From JAEUNX01 sp034004685 (lineage in GTDB: Bacteria; Pseudomonadota; Gammaproteobacteria; Burkholderiales; Rhodocyclaceae), in the NCBI GenBank assembly GCA_034004685.1, contig JAVEWG010000007.1:1-64000 (forward strand): DNA of 64,000 nt. The letters are read 5' to 3'. The notes under the pieces are model-generated. The model was not told the DNA's origin, did no database searches, and saw only the letters and a list, made by a program, of their open reading frames with translations. This document shows positions 44,640 to 53,000 of the stretch, piece after piece. The number at the start of each line of letters is the position of its first letter. Positions within the stretch are counted from its first letter, which is position 1. The position numbers and the translations under genes are program-made.

Positions 44640-45635
44640 TCAGGTCGGCTGGCGCCCGGCCAGCAGGCGGTTGAGGAGAGCACGCAGCTTGGCTGGGCGC
44701 ACCGGCTTGTGGAGCAGCACCAGCCCTTCGTCCTGGGCCAGGCGCAGGGTGTCCGAGCCGGTATCGCCGCTGATCAGAATGGCCGGCAGGTTCGGGTTGT
44801 AACGATTGCGTACCCCCCGGATGACGTCGATGCCGTTGCGGCTGCCTTGCAGGCGGAAATCGCTGACCACCACTTCGGGCGTCACTCCCCGGGTGGAGAG
44901 CTCCATCAGCAGGTTGTCCAGGCCGGTGCAGGCCTGGACTTCGCAGCCCCAGGAAACCAGCAGGCTATGAATCGAGGCCAGGGCCAGGGGGTCGTCGTCC
45001 ACCACTGCCACGCGGGTGCCGTAGAGGTCCCCCGGCGGGCGTTCGGTTTCCGGGTCCCGGTCGTCCCGTTCGGGTTCAGCCAGGTTGAGTTCCACGGCGA
45101 AGACTGACCCGATGTTCGGCCTGGAGCGCAGGTCCAGGCGGTGCCCCAGCAACTGGGTCAGGCGGCGCACGATCGCCAGGCCCAGGCCGAGTCCCTTGTT
45201 GCGCGCCCGTTCCGGGTTTTCCAGCTGGACGAACTCCTGGAAGATAATCTCCCGGGCTTCCGCCGGAATGCCTACGCCGCTGTCCCGTACTTCGATCCGG
45301 ATCTGTTCGCCTCGGCGCCGGCAAGCCACTAGCACGGTGCCGTCCCGGGTGTAGCGCAGGGCGTTGCCAACCAGGTTGAAAAGTACCCGCTCCAGCAGGA
45401 CCGGGTCGCTGCAGGCCCAAAGGGGGCAGGGGCGGACCCGCAGGCGCAGGTTGCGTTCCTCCGCCACCGGGCTGAAATCGGCAGCGATGCGGTCCAGCAT
45501 AGGCTGGAGGGGGAAGGGGCGGGGGTTGGGCTGGAGTACGCCGGCATCGAGCTTGGAGATATCCAGCAGGCTGTCCAGCAGGTTGTCCATGGCCTCCGCC
45601 GAGGCTGCGATCTGGCGCACCAGGCGGCGGGTTTC
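44640..45635 (-). CDS. Hybrid sensor kinase, C-terminal part (ATPase and receiver)
   Basis: 331 residues of a histidine kinase read from the edge of a gap to its stop. It begins just after the H-box (ETRRLVRQIAASAEAMDNLLDSLLDISKLDAG, end of the dimerisation helices), continues with the ATPase domain (NLVGNALRYT, DSGVGIP, GLGLGLAIVRRL) and ends with a receiver (VAVVDDDPLALASIHSLL, phospho-acceptor in VVVSDFRLQGSRNGID, HKPVRPAKL). The missing H-box must lie in the gap. It is most simply the 3' part of the kinase whose 5' end lies at 45736-46056. Confidence 0.9.
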   Translation of the reverse strand, partial: ETRRLVRQIAASAEAMDNLLDSLLDISKLDAGVLQPNPRPFPLQPMLDRIAADFSPVAEERNLRLRVRPCPLWACSDPVLLERVLFNLVGNALRYTRDGTVLVACRRRGEQIRIEVRDSGVGIPAEAREIIFQEFVQLENPERARNKGLGLGLAIVRRLTQLLGHRLDLRSRPNIGSVFAVELNLAEPERDDRDPETERPPGDLYGTRVAVVDDDPLALASIHSLLVSWGCEVQACTGLDNLLMELSTRGVTPEVVVSDFRLQGSRNGIDVIRGVRNRYNPNLPAILISGDTGSDTLRLAQDEGLVLLHKPVRPAKLRALLNRLLAGRQPT

Positions 45636-45735
45636 NNNNNNNNNNNNNNNNNNNNNNNNNNNNNNNNNNNNNNNNNNNNNNNNNNNNNNNNNNNNNNNNN
45701 NNNNNNNNNNNNNNNNNNNNNNNNNNNNNNNNNNN
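45636..45735. other. Assembly gap (100 N) inside a kinase gene
   Basis: A second run of exactly 100 N. The flanking minus-strand pieces are the N-terminal sensor and C-terminal catalytic parts of what looks like one kinase. The true gap is expected to be several hundred bases, since the rest of the sensor domain, a second membrane helix, a linker and the H-box are all missing. Confidence 0.99.
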
Positions 45736-46056
45736 CATGTCTGCCGCGACGACGGAATTGCCCACCACGGCCAGGATCTGTTTGTCCGGCCCGAGGATGG
45801 TCAGCCCTCGCACGTCACTTTCCGCCAGGGCGGATTCCGCCAGTCGCTGGAGCGCGGGGCGATTGCCGGCGAATAGGGCGAATTCCGCCGCCGCCGCCAG
45901 TTGACGGGCATAGGCCCGGCCGCGATCGATATGGGCGTCCTCGATATCGGCGATCCGGGAGCGGGTGAAAAATGCCGTGAGGATGACCGCCAGAATCACC
46001 GAGGGCAGAACGGCCACCAGCATGACCCGGTTGCGGATGCCCCAGTGCTGGATCAT
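45736..46056 (-). CDS. Hybrid sensor kinase, N-terminal part
   Basis: 107 residues at the start of a membrane sensor: a positively charged head, a transmembrane helix (VMLVAVLPSVILAVILTAFF), then the beginning of a periplasmic domain (RGRAYARQLAAAAEFALFAGNRPALQRLAESAL, VRGLTILGPDKQILAVVG) resembling the BarA/ArcB-type extracytoplasmic sensor. Reading is broken by the gap. Its ATG overlaps the stop of the periplasmic binding-protein gene (ATGA, 46053-46056), showing coupled translation and suggesting the binding protein presents its ligand to this kinase. Confidence 0.88.
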
Positions 46057-46976
46057 GGGGTGAGGCCTTCCTGCCTGTACAGGCGGCCACGTAGGTTTTC
46101 CGGGTCGTCCAGGGGAATGCCCATGGAGCGGGCTACGTGGGGATTGGTGCCGACTTCAAAATAGCGGGGCGCCTGGGGTGGTGGGAGGGGGCCGCCGGCC
46201 AGCACGCCCCGGGCGATCTCGGCAGCCTGCTGGCCAATCTGGGTGGGCGTGGAATAGAGGCCGAGGATGGCGCCGGCGCGCACGTAGGCCGAGGAAAAGC
46301 CCAGCACCGGGGAACGGTTGCGATAGGCGGTGAGCAGGACGTTCTGGATGCTGTAGCTGTTGAAAACCGAATTGTCCGGGGTGGCGATGAGAACCGCCGG
46401 CTCCGTCAGGAGCCGCTGCAGGGCAGGATAAAGGGCGCTCTCCTGGCCAATGTTCTCCCGCATCACGGTCAGCTTGCGCTCTCGCCCGGCCTCGGTCAGT
46501 TGGTTGGCCAGCTCGGGCAGATCCTTGCCGCCGAGAATGGCCAGGCGATTGAAGCCGGGGAGGGCCTGGCGCACCAGCTCCACCTGACGGGAGGCGGGCT
46601 GGTCGAGGAAGATGGCGGTGTCCCGCCCCTCCTTGAGCCCCGGCATGCGTTCGAAGGCGTTGCGGGGCAGGAGGGTGTGAATGGCCGGAGGATGGGTGCC
46701 CAGGGCCGCTACGGTGCGTGCTGCCTGGCTACCCAGCGTGACGACCACCTGGTATTCGCCGGGCCAGCCGAAATCCTTGAGTCCGACGGTGGTGACCATG
46801 TGGCGCGGGGCGAGGCGGCGCAGTTCGCTCCGGAAGGCATCTGCGGCCTCATCGAAGGCTGGGTTGCCGTCGCTCACCACCAACAGTACTTGGGAGAACG
46901 CTGGCCAGGCCACGGCCAGGGCGCTCAGGACAAGCAGCAGGCGCAACAGGCGGCCTAGGGTCCGGCGGGAGGTCAC
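46053..46976 (-). CDS. ABC-type substrate-binding protein, kinase-linked
   Basis: A 307-residue periplasmic protein of the COG2984/ABC_sub_bind type. A signal peptide (RLLRLLLVLSALAVAWPAFSQ) leads to a two-lobe fold: VVVTLGSQAARTVAALG, AIFLDQPASRQVELVRQALPG, RLAILGGKDLPELA, PVLGFSSAYVRAGAILGLY and IGQQAAEIARGVL. Start taken at GTG 46976 (GGAG 9 bases upstream) since earlier codons are basic and non-conserved. No permease or ATPase gene is adjacent; the gene is fused by ATGA overlap to a hybrid kinase, so it probably works as a sensor co-receptor rather than in transport. Confidence 0.87.
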   Translation of the reverse strand: MTSRRTLGRLLRLLLVLSALAVAWPAFSQVLLVVSDGNPAFDEAADAFRSELRRLAPRHMVTTVGLKDFGWPGEYQVVVTLGSQAARTVAALGTHPPAIHTLLPRNAFERMPGLKEGRDTAIFLDQPASRQVELVRQALPGFNRLAILGGKDLPELANQLTEAGRERKLTVMRENIGQESALYPALQRLLTEPAVLIATPDNSVFNSYSIQNVLLTAYRNRSPVLGFSSAYVRAGAILGLYSTPTQIGQQAAEIARGVLAGGPLPPPQAPRYFEVGTNPHVARSMGIPLDDPENLRGRLYRQEGLTP

Positions 46977-47726
46977 AGCCTGGGACTCCAGGCTCCGGTT
47001 CGGGGCGAGCCGCCAGGGTGCGCGACGGTTGGGCAGGCCCGCCCTTCGGCGCACTCCCTGGGAAGGTCGCTCGGCAGATGCGTTCGGGAGAAGGTCCAGG
47101 TCACGCGGAGTTTGGGGCTCTGTCTGAAGGCCGGAATGTGCTGGCTACGATACATCCTGCCTTGCGCACGCGAGGGCGGTTGTTTCGCTCCCCGTCCGGA
47201 TAACGGGCCACAGGTTTGGGCATTTTGCTCGGGTGCCGGGATGCGGAGTGCTCGAAGGAGGAAGCGCAGATCGGCCATTCTTTCGCAGGATGTCGGAAAA
47301 CGGAGGGTGTGACCACTTGCGATCCGCAAGGCTGGAAACTACTCCATATGATAGATGGTTGTCGGGCGGGAGGCCATGGCCGGGGGGTGTGCAGCCCCCT
47401 GGTTCTGGCTGGCAAAGGGGCGGGCATGGCGGGTGGGAAGGGATGCCGCCAGGGCAAAAGGGCCGGCGGTTCTCGAGGGTTTCGTCGTCGGGCATGGTGC
47501 TGGCTTCGGCAGGGCTGATTGACCGCAGCGCCAACCCGATGCGGATAATCGGATTGTCCTGGTCCGATTGTCCTGGTCCATTTGCGCCTGGATGGATTTG
47601 GGCGAGGCCGGGCTGTGTGGGGGTATTTCCAGATTCGGCAGAGCTGGATCGAAGCGCGTCAAGGCCGCCCGGGCTTATCGTGTTATGCTTTTTAGTTGAA
47701 AATTTAAGGAATGTGACGCCCTTTCC
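46977..47726. other. Gene-free stretch with tandem repeat before NarL-type regulator
   Basis: 750 bases with no convincing gene: open frames on both strands here have no recognisable domains and implausible composition (long runs of Pro, Arg and Ser). The DNA is less GC-rich than its neighbours in places. It holds a perfect 14-bp tandem repeat (47552-47579) and an AT-rich patch (47690-47712, TTATGCTTTTTAGTTGAAAA) that likely carries the promoter of the downstream regulator. It separates the divergent sensor operon and regulator. Confidence 0.7.
47552..47579 (+). repeat. 14-bp tandem direct repeat
   Basis: GATTGTCCTGGTCC occurs twice head to tail (47552-47565 and 47566-47579), 147 bases before the NarL-type regulator start. 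The related GGATAATCGGATT precedes it. Direct repeats of this size can bind a regulator in tandem, or arise by replication slippage. Confidence 0.85.
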
Positions 47727-48359
47727 ATGACCCGCATCCTGATCGTAGAAGACCATACCCTTGTTCGCGAGGCGGTAGCCCAGACCCTGCGCCATCTGGA
47801 AGACGGGCTGGAGTGCGTGGAGGCGCGCAGTGCCGATGAGGCCTTGGCCAAACTGGATGGCGGGGGGGAGTGGGATCTTGCGGTGATCGACCTCATGTTG
47901 CCCGACATGAACGGTTTTTCCCTACTGGCGGTGTTGGGCAAACGCTTCCCGGATGTGCCGGCCCTGGTGGTCTCCGCCTTGGATGATTCCACTTCCGTTC
48001 AACGCGCCCTCAAGGCCGGGGCGTCGGGTTTCGTGCCCAAGGCTTCGTCCGGCGAAGAAATGTTGAAGGCGGTGCGGACCATCCTGGATGGCGGCGTCTA
48101 CGCCCCCTCGATCGTGGAGACGGATGGGCCCCGCAAGAGGGCCGGTGCTCCGGTGCAGGATCGTTTCGGGCTCACCGCGGCCCAGACCCGGGTGCTGGAA
48201 CTCCTGGCCCAAGGCAAGACCAACCGGGAGATCGCTGACCTGCTGGGGCTCTCGGAAGGCACCATCAAGGTGCACATGTCCGCCATTTTCAAGGCCCTCA
48301 ATGTTTCCAACCGGGCTCAGGCCCTGGTGGTCATCGCCCGCCACGGCAATCGGCTGTAA
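47727..48359 (+). CDS. NarL/FixJ-family response regulator
   Basis: A 210-residue two-domain regulator. The receiver (about 1-120) shows VEDHTLVREAVAQTLRHL, phospho-acceptor in LAVIDLMLPDMNGFSLL, SALDD and GFVPKASSGEEMLKAV. The LuxR-type helix-turn-helix (about 145-205) has LTAAQTRVLELLAQGKTNREIADLLGLSEGTIKVHMSAIFKAL. It diverges from the binding-protein/hybrid-kinase operon and is the natural output of that system. The hairpin after its stop separates it from the convergent ParA-like gene. Confidence 0.94.
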   Translation: MTRILIVEDHTLVREAVAQTLRHLEDGLECVEARSADEALAKLDGGGEWDLAVIDLMLPDMNGFSLLAVLGKRFPDVPALVVSALDDSTSVQRALKAGASGFVPKASSGEEMLKAVRTILDGGVYAPSIVETDGPRKRAGAPVQDRFGLTAAQTRVLELLAQGKTNREIADLLGLSEGTIKVHMSAIFKALNVSNRAQALVVIARHGNRL

Positions 48360-48363
48360 GACT

Positions 48364-48382
48364 GCGCCTTAAAGGCGCCTTT
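48364..48382. terminator. Short hairpin between convergent genes
   Basis: GCGCC (48364-48368) pairs with GGCGC (48374-48378) across a TTAAA loop and is followed by CTTT. It stands between the regulator stop and the ParA-like stop, 28 bases apart. Weak but well placed. Confidence 0.5.
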
Positions 48383-48387
48383 GCCGG

Positions 48388-49107
48388 TCAGTGGGGCGTG
48401 AGGCTGCCCCGGCCCAGGATCGGGTGGCTTTCCTTCGATGGCGTGACCACGCCAGGGCGGAGGGGCGCCGGATCCAGCAGGGTGGCCGCGGCGCTCCGGC
48501 GCCCGCCGATTTCCATGATTTCCATCACCTGGCGAGCCAGACTGCGGCAGGCATTGGCTGCGGGGGTGGGCAACTGCTCCGGAATATGGCGCTGAAGCAG
48601 GAGCTTGGTGGCCGACAGCGCCCCCACCGGATTGAGGATGCGATGGCGGTAGGCGCTCATCAATTCGGCCACCTGGCGATCGGCGGTGGCGCGCTGCCAG
48701 GCATTGCTCGGCCATTGGGAGGGCAGGGCGTAGGCGCGGGGGAACATCTCCAGATCGCGAACCACGGTGCGGATATCCTCGTGGGAGTCGCGGAAGGGCA
48801 GGATCACCAGGTCCGCCAGGGCGTAAAGCTTGCGGTCCATTTCGGTCCGGTTGCCGCCCCCGTCGATCACGCCGACCCAGTCTTTCAGGGTACGCAGCTT
48901 GTCCACCACTTTACCCAGGGCCTCCCGGGTGCGGGCGTCGGCGGTGATGTAGCGACGCCCCTCCGGAGCCAGGGGCTCCCGGGAGGTGTCGGTCAGCACG
49001 CAGGCCGAACGCTGGCCCAGCAGGCCCAGGCCCTGACAGAGCATATGGGAGATGGTGGTCTTACCCGTACCCCCCTTGTTTCCAATGATGCAGATGATCT
49101 CGGCCAT
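48388..49107 (-). CDS. Orphan ParA/MinD-like ATPase
   Basis: A 239-residue P-loop ATPase. The deviant Walker A KGGTGKTT stands at residues 10-17 (IGNKGGTGKTTISHML), and Walker B-like VGVIDGGGNRTEMD and the VILPFRDSHEDIRTVV segment follow. ParA proteins position plasmids, chromosomes or protein clusters. The usual DNA-binding partner ParB is absent and this copy is far from a replication origin, so cargo positioning or an accessory role is more likely. The ATG at 49107 is preferred over 49137 because it places Walker A at the normal distance and has GGGAAG upstream. Confidence 0.8.
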   Translation of the reverse strand: MAEIICIIGNKGGTGKTTISHMLCQGLGLLGQRSACVLTDTSREPLAPEGRRYITADARTREALGKVVDKLRTLKDWVGVIDGGGNRTEMDRKLYALADLVILPFRDSHEDIRTVVRDLEMFPRAYALPSQWPSNAWQRATADRQVAELMSAYRHRILNPVGALSATKLLLQRHIPEQLPTPAANACRSLARQVMEIMEIGGRRSAAATLLDPAPLRPGVVTPSKESHPILGRGSLTPH

Positions 49108-49181
49108 AGCGAACTTCCCGATCTGATACTTTGCCATTGGAGGACGATTATCCCCTTCGCGGGTCCCTCCGGTGGCTTGAA

Positions 49182-49967
49182 TTAGGGGTGGTTGGCCGCG
49201 CTTTTTCGCCCTTTCCGGCGCCCATTCCCTCCGGGCTGGTAGCCGTACAGGCGGGTGCGACGACGATCCTCAAGCTCCAGCACGAAGGCGGGTTCCACGT
49301 CCGGCACCGGGAATGTGTTGCTCACCAGCCAGGCGCCAGGCTTCATCTCCCGGCTGGCCTTGCGCCACACCTCGGCCATGGGGACCGGAGAGAGAAAGGC
49401 GTAGATCAGGTCGTAACCACCCCAGGGGCAGGCCCAGAAACTGCCGTGGCGGAAGGCCAGGTTGGGGCTGCTTCGCCCCAGCAGGCGTGACAACCAGAAG
49501 GGTCCCGGTGCCGCTTCGATGCCCGTGAGCCGGGCGTTGGGGCGCAGGCGGGCCAGGGGGCGCAGGAGGGAGCCGGTGCCGCTGCCCAGGTCCAGGACCT
49601 GCCAGCGCGCCCCGTCGGGGATGAGTCTGACCACCGCCGCCACGGTTACCCGGTTGGAGAGATACAGGGGGACCTGGGTGCGGTAGCTGCGCCCGTAGAT
49701 CGCCAGCAGCAGGAGGAAGGCCGCCAGGTACCAGACGGGCGTGATCTGCCAGCGGGTGGCCATCACTACCAGGGGCGCAAAGCTAAGATGGATGACTAGC
49801 CACCAGCGGGCGCTTCTCTGCAGGGTGGCGATCCCTGCCGCCAGCATTCCCTGGATAAGTGCCCAGGCGAAGAGGGGCTGACCGGGCGGCAGCATGCCCC
49901 ATCGCAAGCCACCAAATAATGCAGCGCCGGCGATCAGTTGGGCGAGCAGGGCTTTGAGGGCGGGCAC
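49182..49967 (-). CDS. Membrane-anchored class I SAM methyltransferase
   Basis: A 261-residue protein with an N-terminal hydrophobic region of about 90 residues (three to four helices: LLAQLIAGAALFGGLRWGM, LIQGMLAAGIATLQ, WWLVIHLSFAPLVVMA, WYLAAFLLLLAIY) and a C-terminal methyltransferase fold. SAM motif I is WQVLDLGSGTGSLLRPLA; an acidic residue at the end of strand 2 lies in ARLTGIEAAPG. The C-terminus is very basic (GGNGRRKGRKSAANHP). Start is GTG at 49967. The substrate is unknown; a membrane lipid, quinone or protein are possible. It follows no obvious operon partner other than the ParA-like gene 74 bases on. Confidence 0.8.
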   Translation of the reverse strand: MPALKALLAQLIAGAALFGGLRWGMLPPGQPLFAWALIQGMLAAGIATLQRSARWWLVIHLSFAPLVVMATRWQITPVWYLAAFLLLLAIYGRSYRTQVPLYLSNRVTVAAVVRLIPDGARWQVLDLGSGTGSLLRPLARLRPNARLTGIEAAPGPFWLSRLLGRSSPNLAFRHGSFWACPWGGYDLIYAFLSPVPMAEVWRKASREMKPGAWLVSNTFPVPDVEPAFVLELEDRRRTRLYGYQPGGNGRRKGRKSAANHP

Positions 49968-50029
49968 GATGGTCGATGGGGCGGGCGCATGTCCACCATG
50001 ATAGCCGTCTCGCCCGGGCGTCTGCTCCT

Positions 50030-53000
50030 TCAGGCGGCGCGGTGGGCTGTGGCTGGGCTGGCGGGCACAGGGCTCCGCCAGCGGGCCAGCAGGGCTGTCC
50101 GGCGCTGTTCGGCCTCCCGGTGCTTGCGCTCCCAGACCGGCCCGAAGCCCCGGATGTGTTCCGGCAGGCCGGCAATTTCGACGGCCAGATCCAGACGCTG
50201 GGGGCTCAGTCCTTCCAGTAGTTCCGCCACGTCCTTTTCATACTGGAGGATCAGGGCCCGCTGGGCGCGGCGCTCGGCGCTATGGCCGAAGGGATCCCAC
50301 GGTGTGCCACGCAAACCTTTGAGGCGCGCCAGCAGGGGGAACAGCTTCATCATCCATGGACCATAGACCCGCTTGGCGATCCGCCCGGTGGCGGGGTTCG
50401 GCTTGGTCAGGAAGGGTGGGGCGAGGTGGAAGCGCAACTGGAAGTCCCCTTCGAATCCTGCGGCGATGGCTTCCCGGAAAGCCGGGGCGGCGAACAGGCG
50501 GGCGACTTCATATTCATCCTTGTAGGCCAGGATCTTGAAATAGGCCCGGGCGACGGTCGCGGTCAGACACCCAGTCTCGATGCCCGACGTTTGTGCCGTT
50601 TCGGCCGCCCGGACCCGTTCCACCAGGGTCCGGTAGCGGGCTGCGTAGGCGGCATCCTGGTAGGCGCTGAGGTGGCTGGCGCGGAGGGCGATCAGGCTGT
50701 CCAGGCTCTCGTCGGCCAGGGGCGGCGCGGCCGGGGCGGGGATGCTTTCCGGACTATGGGCAGCCTGGCGGCCCCACTGGAAAGCCCGCAAATTCGTTTC
50801 CACCGCTACGGCGTTGACGCGGATTGCTTCTTCCAGGGCGGCGCGGGAGACCGGGAGCAGCCCCATCTGCCAAGCGTAGCCCAGGAGGAACAGATTGGTG
50901 GCGATGGCGTCCCCCAGGAGCCGGGTGGCGATGGCTTGTGCGTCCAGAAAGCGCACAGCCCCGTCGCCGGCGGCGTCCTGAATCGTGGTCTGCATGGCCG
51001 CCAAGGGAAAGCGCCAGTCGGGATCATGGGTGAAGTCCGAGGTGGGGGTTTGGGCGCAATTCACCACGCATCGGGTGCCACCCCGGGTCATCTTGGTCAG
51101 GGCGTCCACGCTGGCGGACACCACCAGGTCGCCGCCGATCACCGCGTCGGCCGCACCGGCGGCGATCCGCACCGCGTGGAGGTCTTCCTGCCGGTCGGCC
51201 AGCCGAACGTGGCTGAACACCGCGCCGCCCTTCTGGGCCAGGCCGGTCATGTCCAGCACCGTGACCCCCTTGCCGTCCAGGTGGGCGGCCATGCCGATCA
51301 GGGCGCCGAGGGTGATCACGCCGGTTCCCCCCACGCCGGTGATCAGGATGCCGTAGGGACGGCCCGTAGCGGGCAGGGCGGGATCGGGAATATCGGCCAA
51401 TGGGATGTTGCCTTGGGGTGCTCCCCGACGCAGGTGGCCCCCTTCCACCGTGACGAAACTTGGGCAGAAGCCCAGGAGGCAGGAGTAGTCCTTGTTGCAG
51501 GAAGACTGGTCGATGGCCCGCTTGCGTCCGAAAGGGGTTTCCACCGGTACCACCGACATGCAGTTGCTGGTCTCGCCGCAGTCGCCGCAGCCTTCGCAGA
51601 CCATTTCGTTGATGAAGACCCGGCGGGCCGGGTCCGGATAGGTGCCCCGCTTGCGCCGCCGACGCTTTTCCGCGGCGCAGGTCTGGTCGTAGATCAGGGC
51701 GGTCACCCCCGGGCTCTCCCGCAACTCGCGCTGGATGGCATCCAGTTCGTCCCGGTGGCGGATGGGCGCGGCGGAAAGGTCGGCCGGACCGTAGGCGCGC
51801 GGCGTGCCGTCGGTGACCACCACCACGTGCTCCACCCCTTCCGCCTGGAGCTGGCGCACCAGGCGCGGTACCGTCAGGATGCCGTCCACCGGCTGGCCGC
51901 CGGTCATGGCTACTGCGTCGTTGTAGAGGATCTTGTAGGTGATGTTGACCCGGGCCGCCACTGCCTGACGGATCGCCAGCAGGCCGGAGTGGAAGTAGGT
52001 GCCGTCCCCCAGGTTGGCGAAGATGTGCTTTTCCCGGGTGAAGGGCGCCTGGCCCACCCAGGGAACTCCTTCGCCCCCCATCTGGGTGAAGGTGGTGGTG
52101 CGTCGCTCGGGCATCCAGGTGACCATGTAGTGGCAACCGATTCCTGCCATCCCCCTGCTGCCTTCGGGCACATGGGTGGAGGTGTTGTGGGGACAGCCCG
52201 AGCAGAAGGTGGGAACCCGGTCGATCTGGAAGGTGCGCCGGGCCAGGGCCTGCTCCTTGGCTTCGAGAAAAGCTAGTCGGTCGCGGATGATGGGGGAGGT
52301 AAAGAAGCGTCCGATGCGATCGGCAATGACCCGGGCGATCATGGCCGGGGTGAGTTCGCCGGCCGCCGGCAGCAGCCATTCGCCATGGTCCACCATCCCG
52401 TCAGCCCGGGGCAACAATGCCCACTCGCCCTTTTCGTCGAATTTGCCGATCACCCGGGGACGTACATCTTCACGCCAGTTATAAAGCTCTTCCTTGAGCT
52501 GGTACTCCAGGAGCTGGCGTTTTTCCTCCACCACCAGGATCTCCTCCAGCCCCTCGGCAAAGTGGCGAACGCCCTCCGCCTCCAGGGGCCACACCATGCC
52601 CACCTTGTAGAGGCGAATGCCGATCACGGAGGCCAGCGGCGCGTCGATGCCCAGGTCATCCAGGGCCTGGCGCACGTCCAGATAGCTCTTGCCCGCGGTG
52701 ATGATGCCAAGCCGGGGCTGGGGCGCGTCTATCATCACCTGGTTCAGCTGATTGGCGCGACAGTAGGCGAGGGCAGCGTAAAGCTTGGAATGGAGGAGAC
52801 GCCGCTCTTGCACCAGAGGGGGATCGGGCCAGCGGATGTTGAGGCCATCTTCTGGCAGGGCGAAGTCCTTCGGCGTGATGATCTGGATCCGTCCGGGATC
52901 GGTTTCCACCGAAGCGGAAGTTTCCACTGTGTCGGCCAGCGCCTTGAAAGCCACCCAGCAGCCGGAATAACGGGACAGGGCCCAGCCGTGGAGGCCAAAG

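Noticed and set aside
47233..47730. Plus-strand open frame of 165 codons before the NarL-type regulator
   Set aside because: No recognisable motif, poor start context, and it spans the tandem repeat and the likely promoter.
47145..47795. Minus-strand open frame of 216 codons in the gene-free stretch
   Set aside because: It overlaps the true start of the NarL-type regulator, is rich in Pro/Ser/Gly and shows no domain, signal or good ribosome site.
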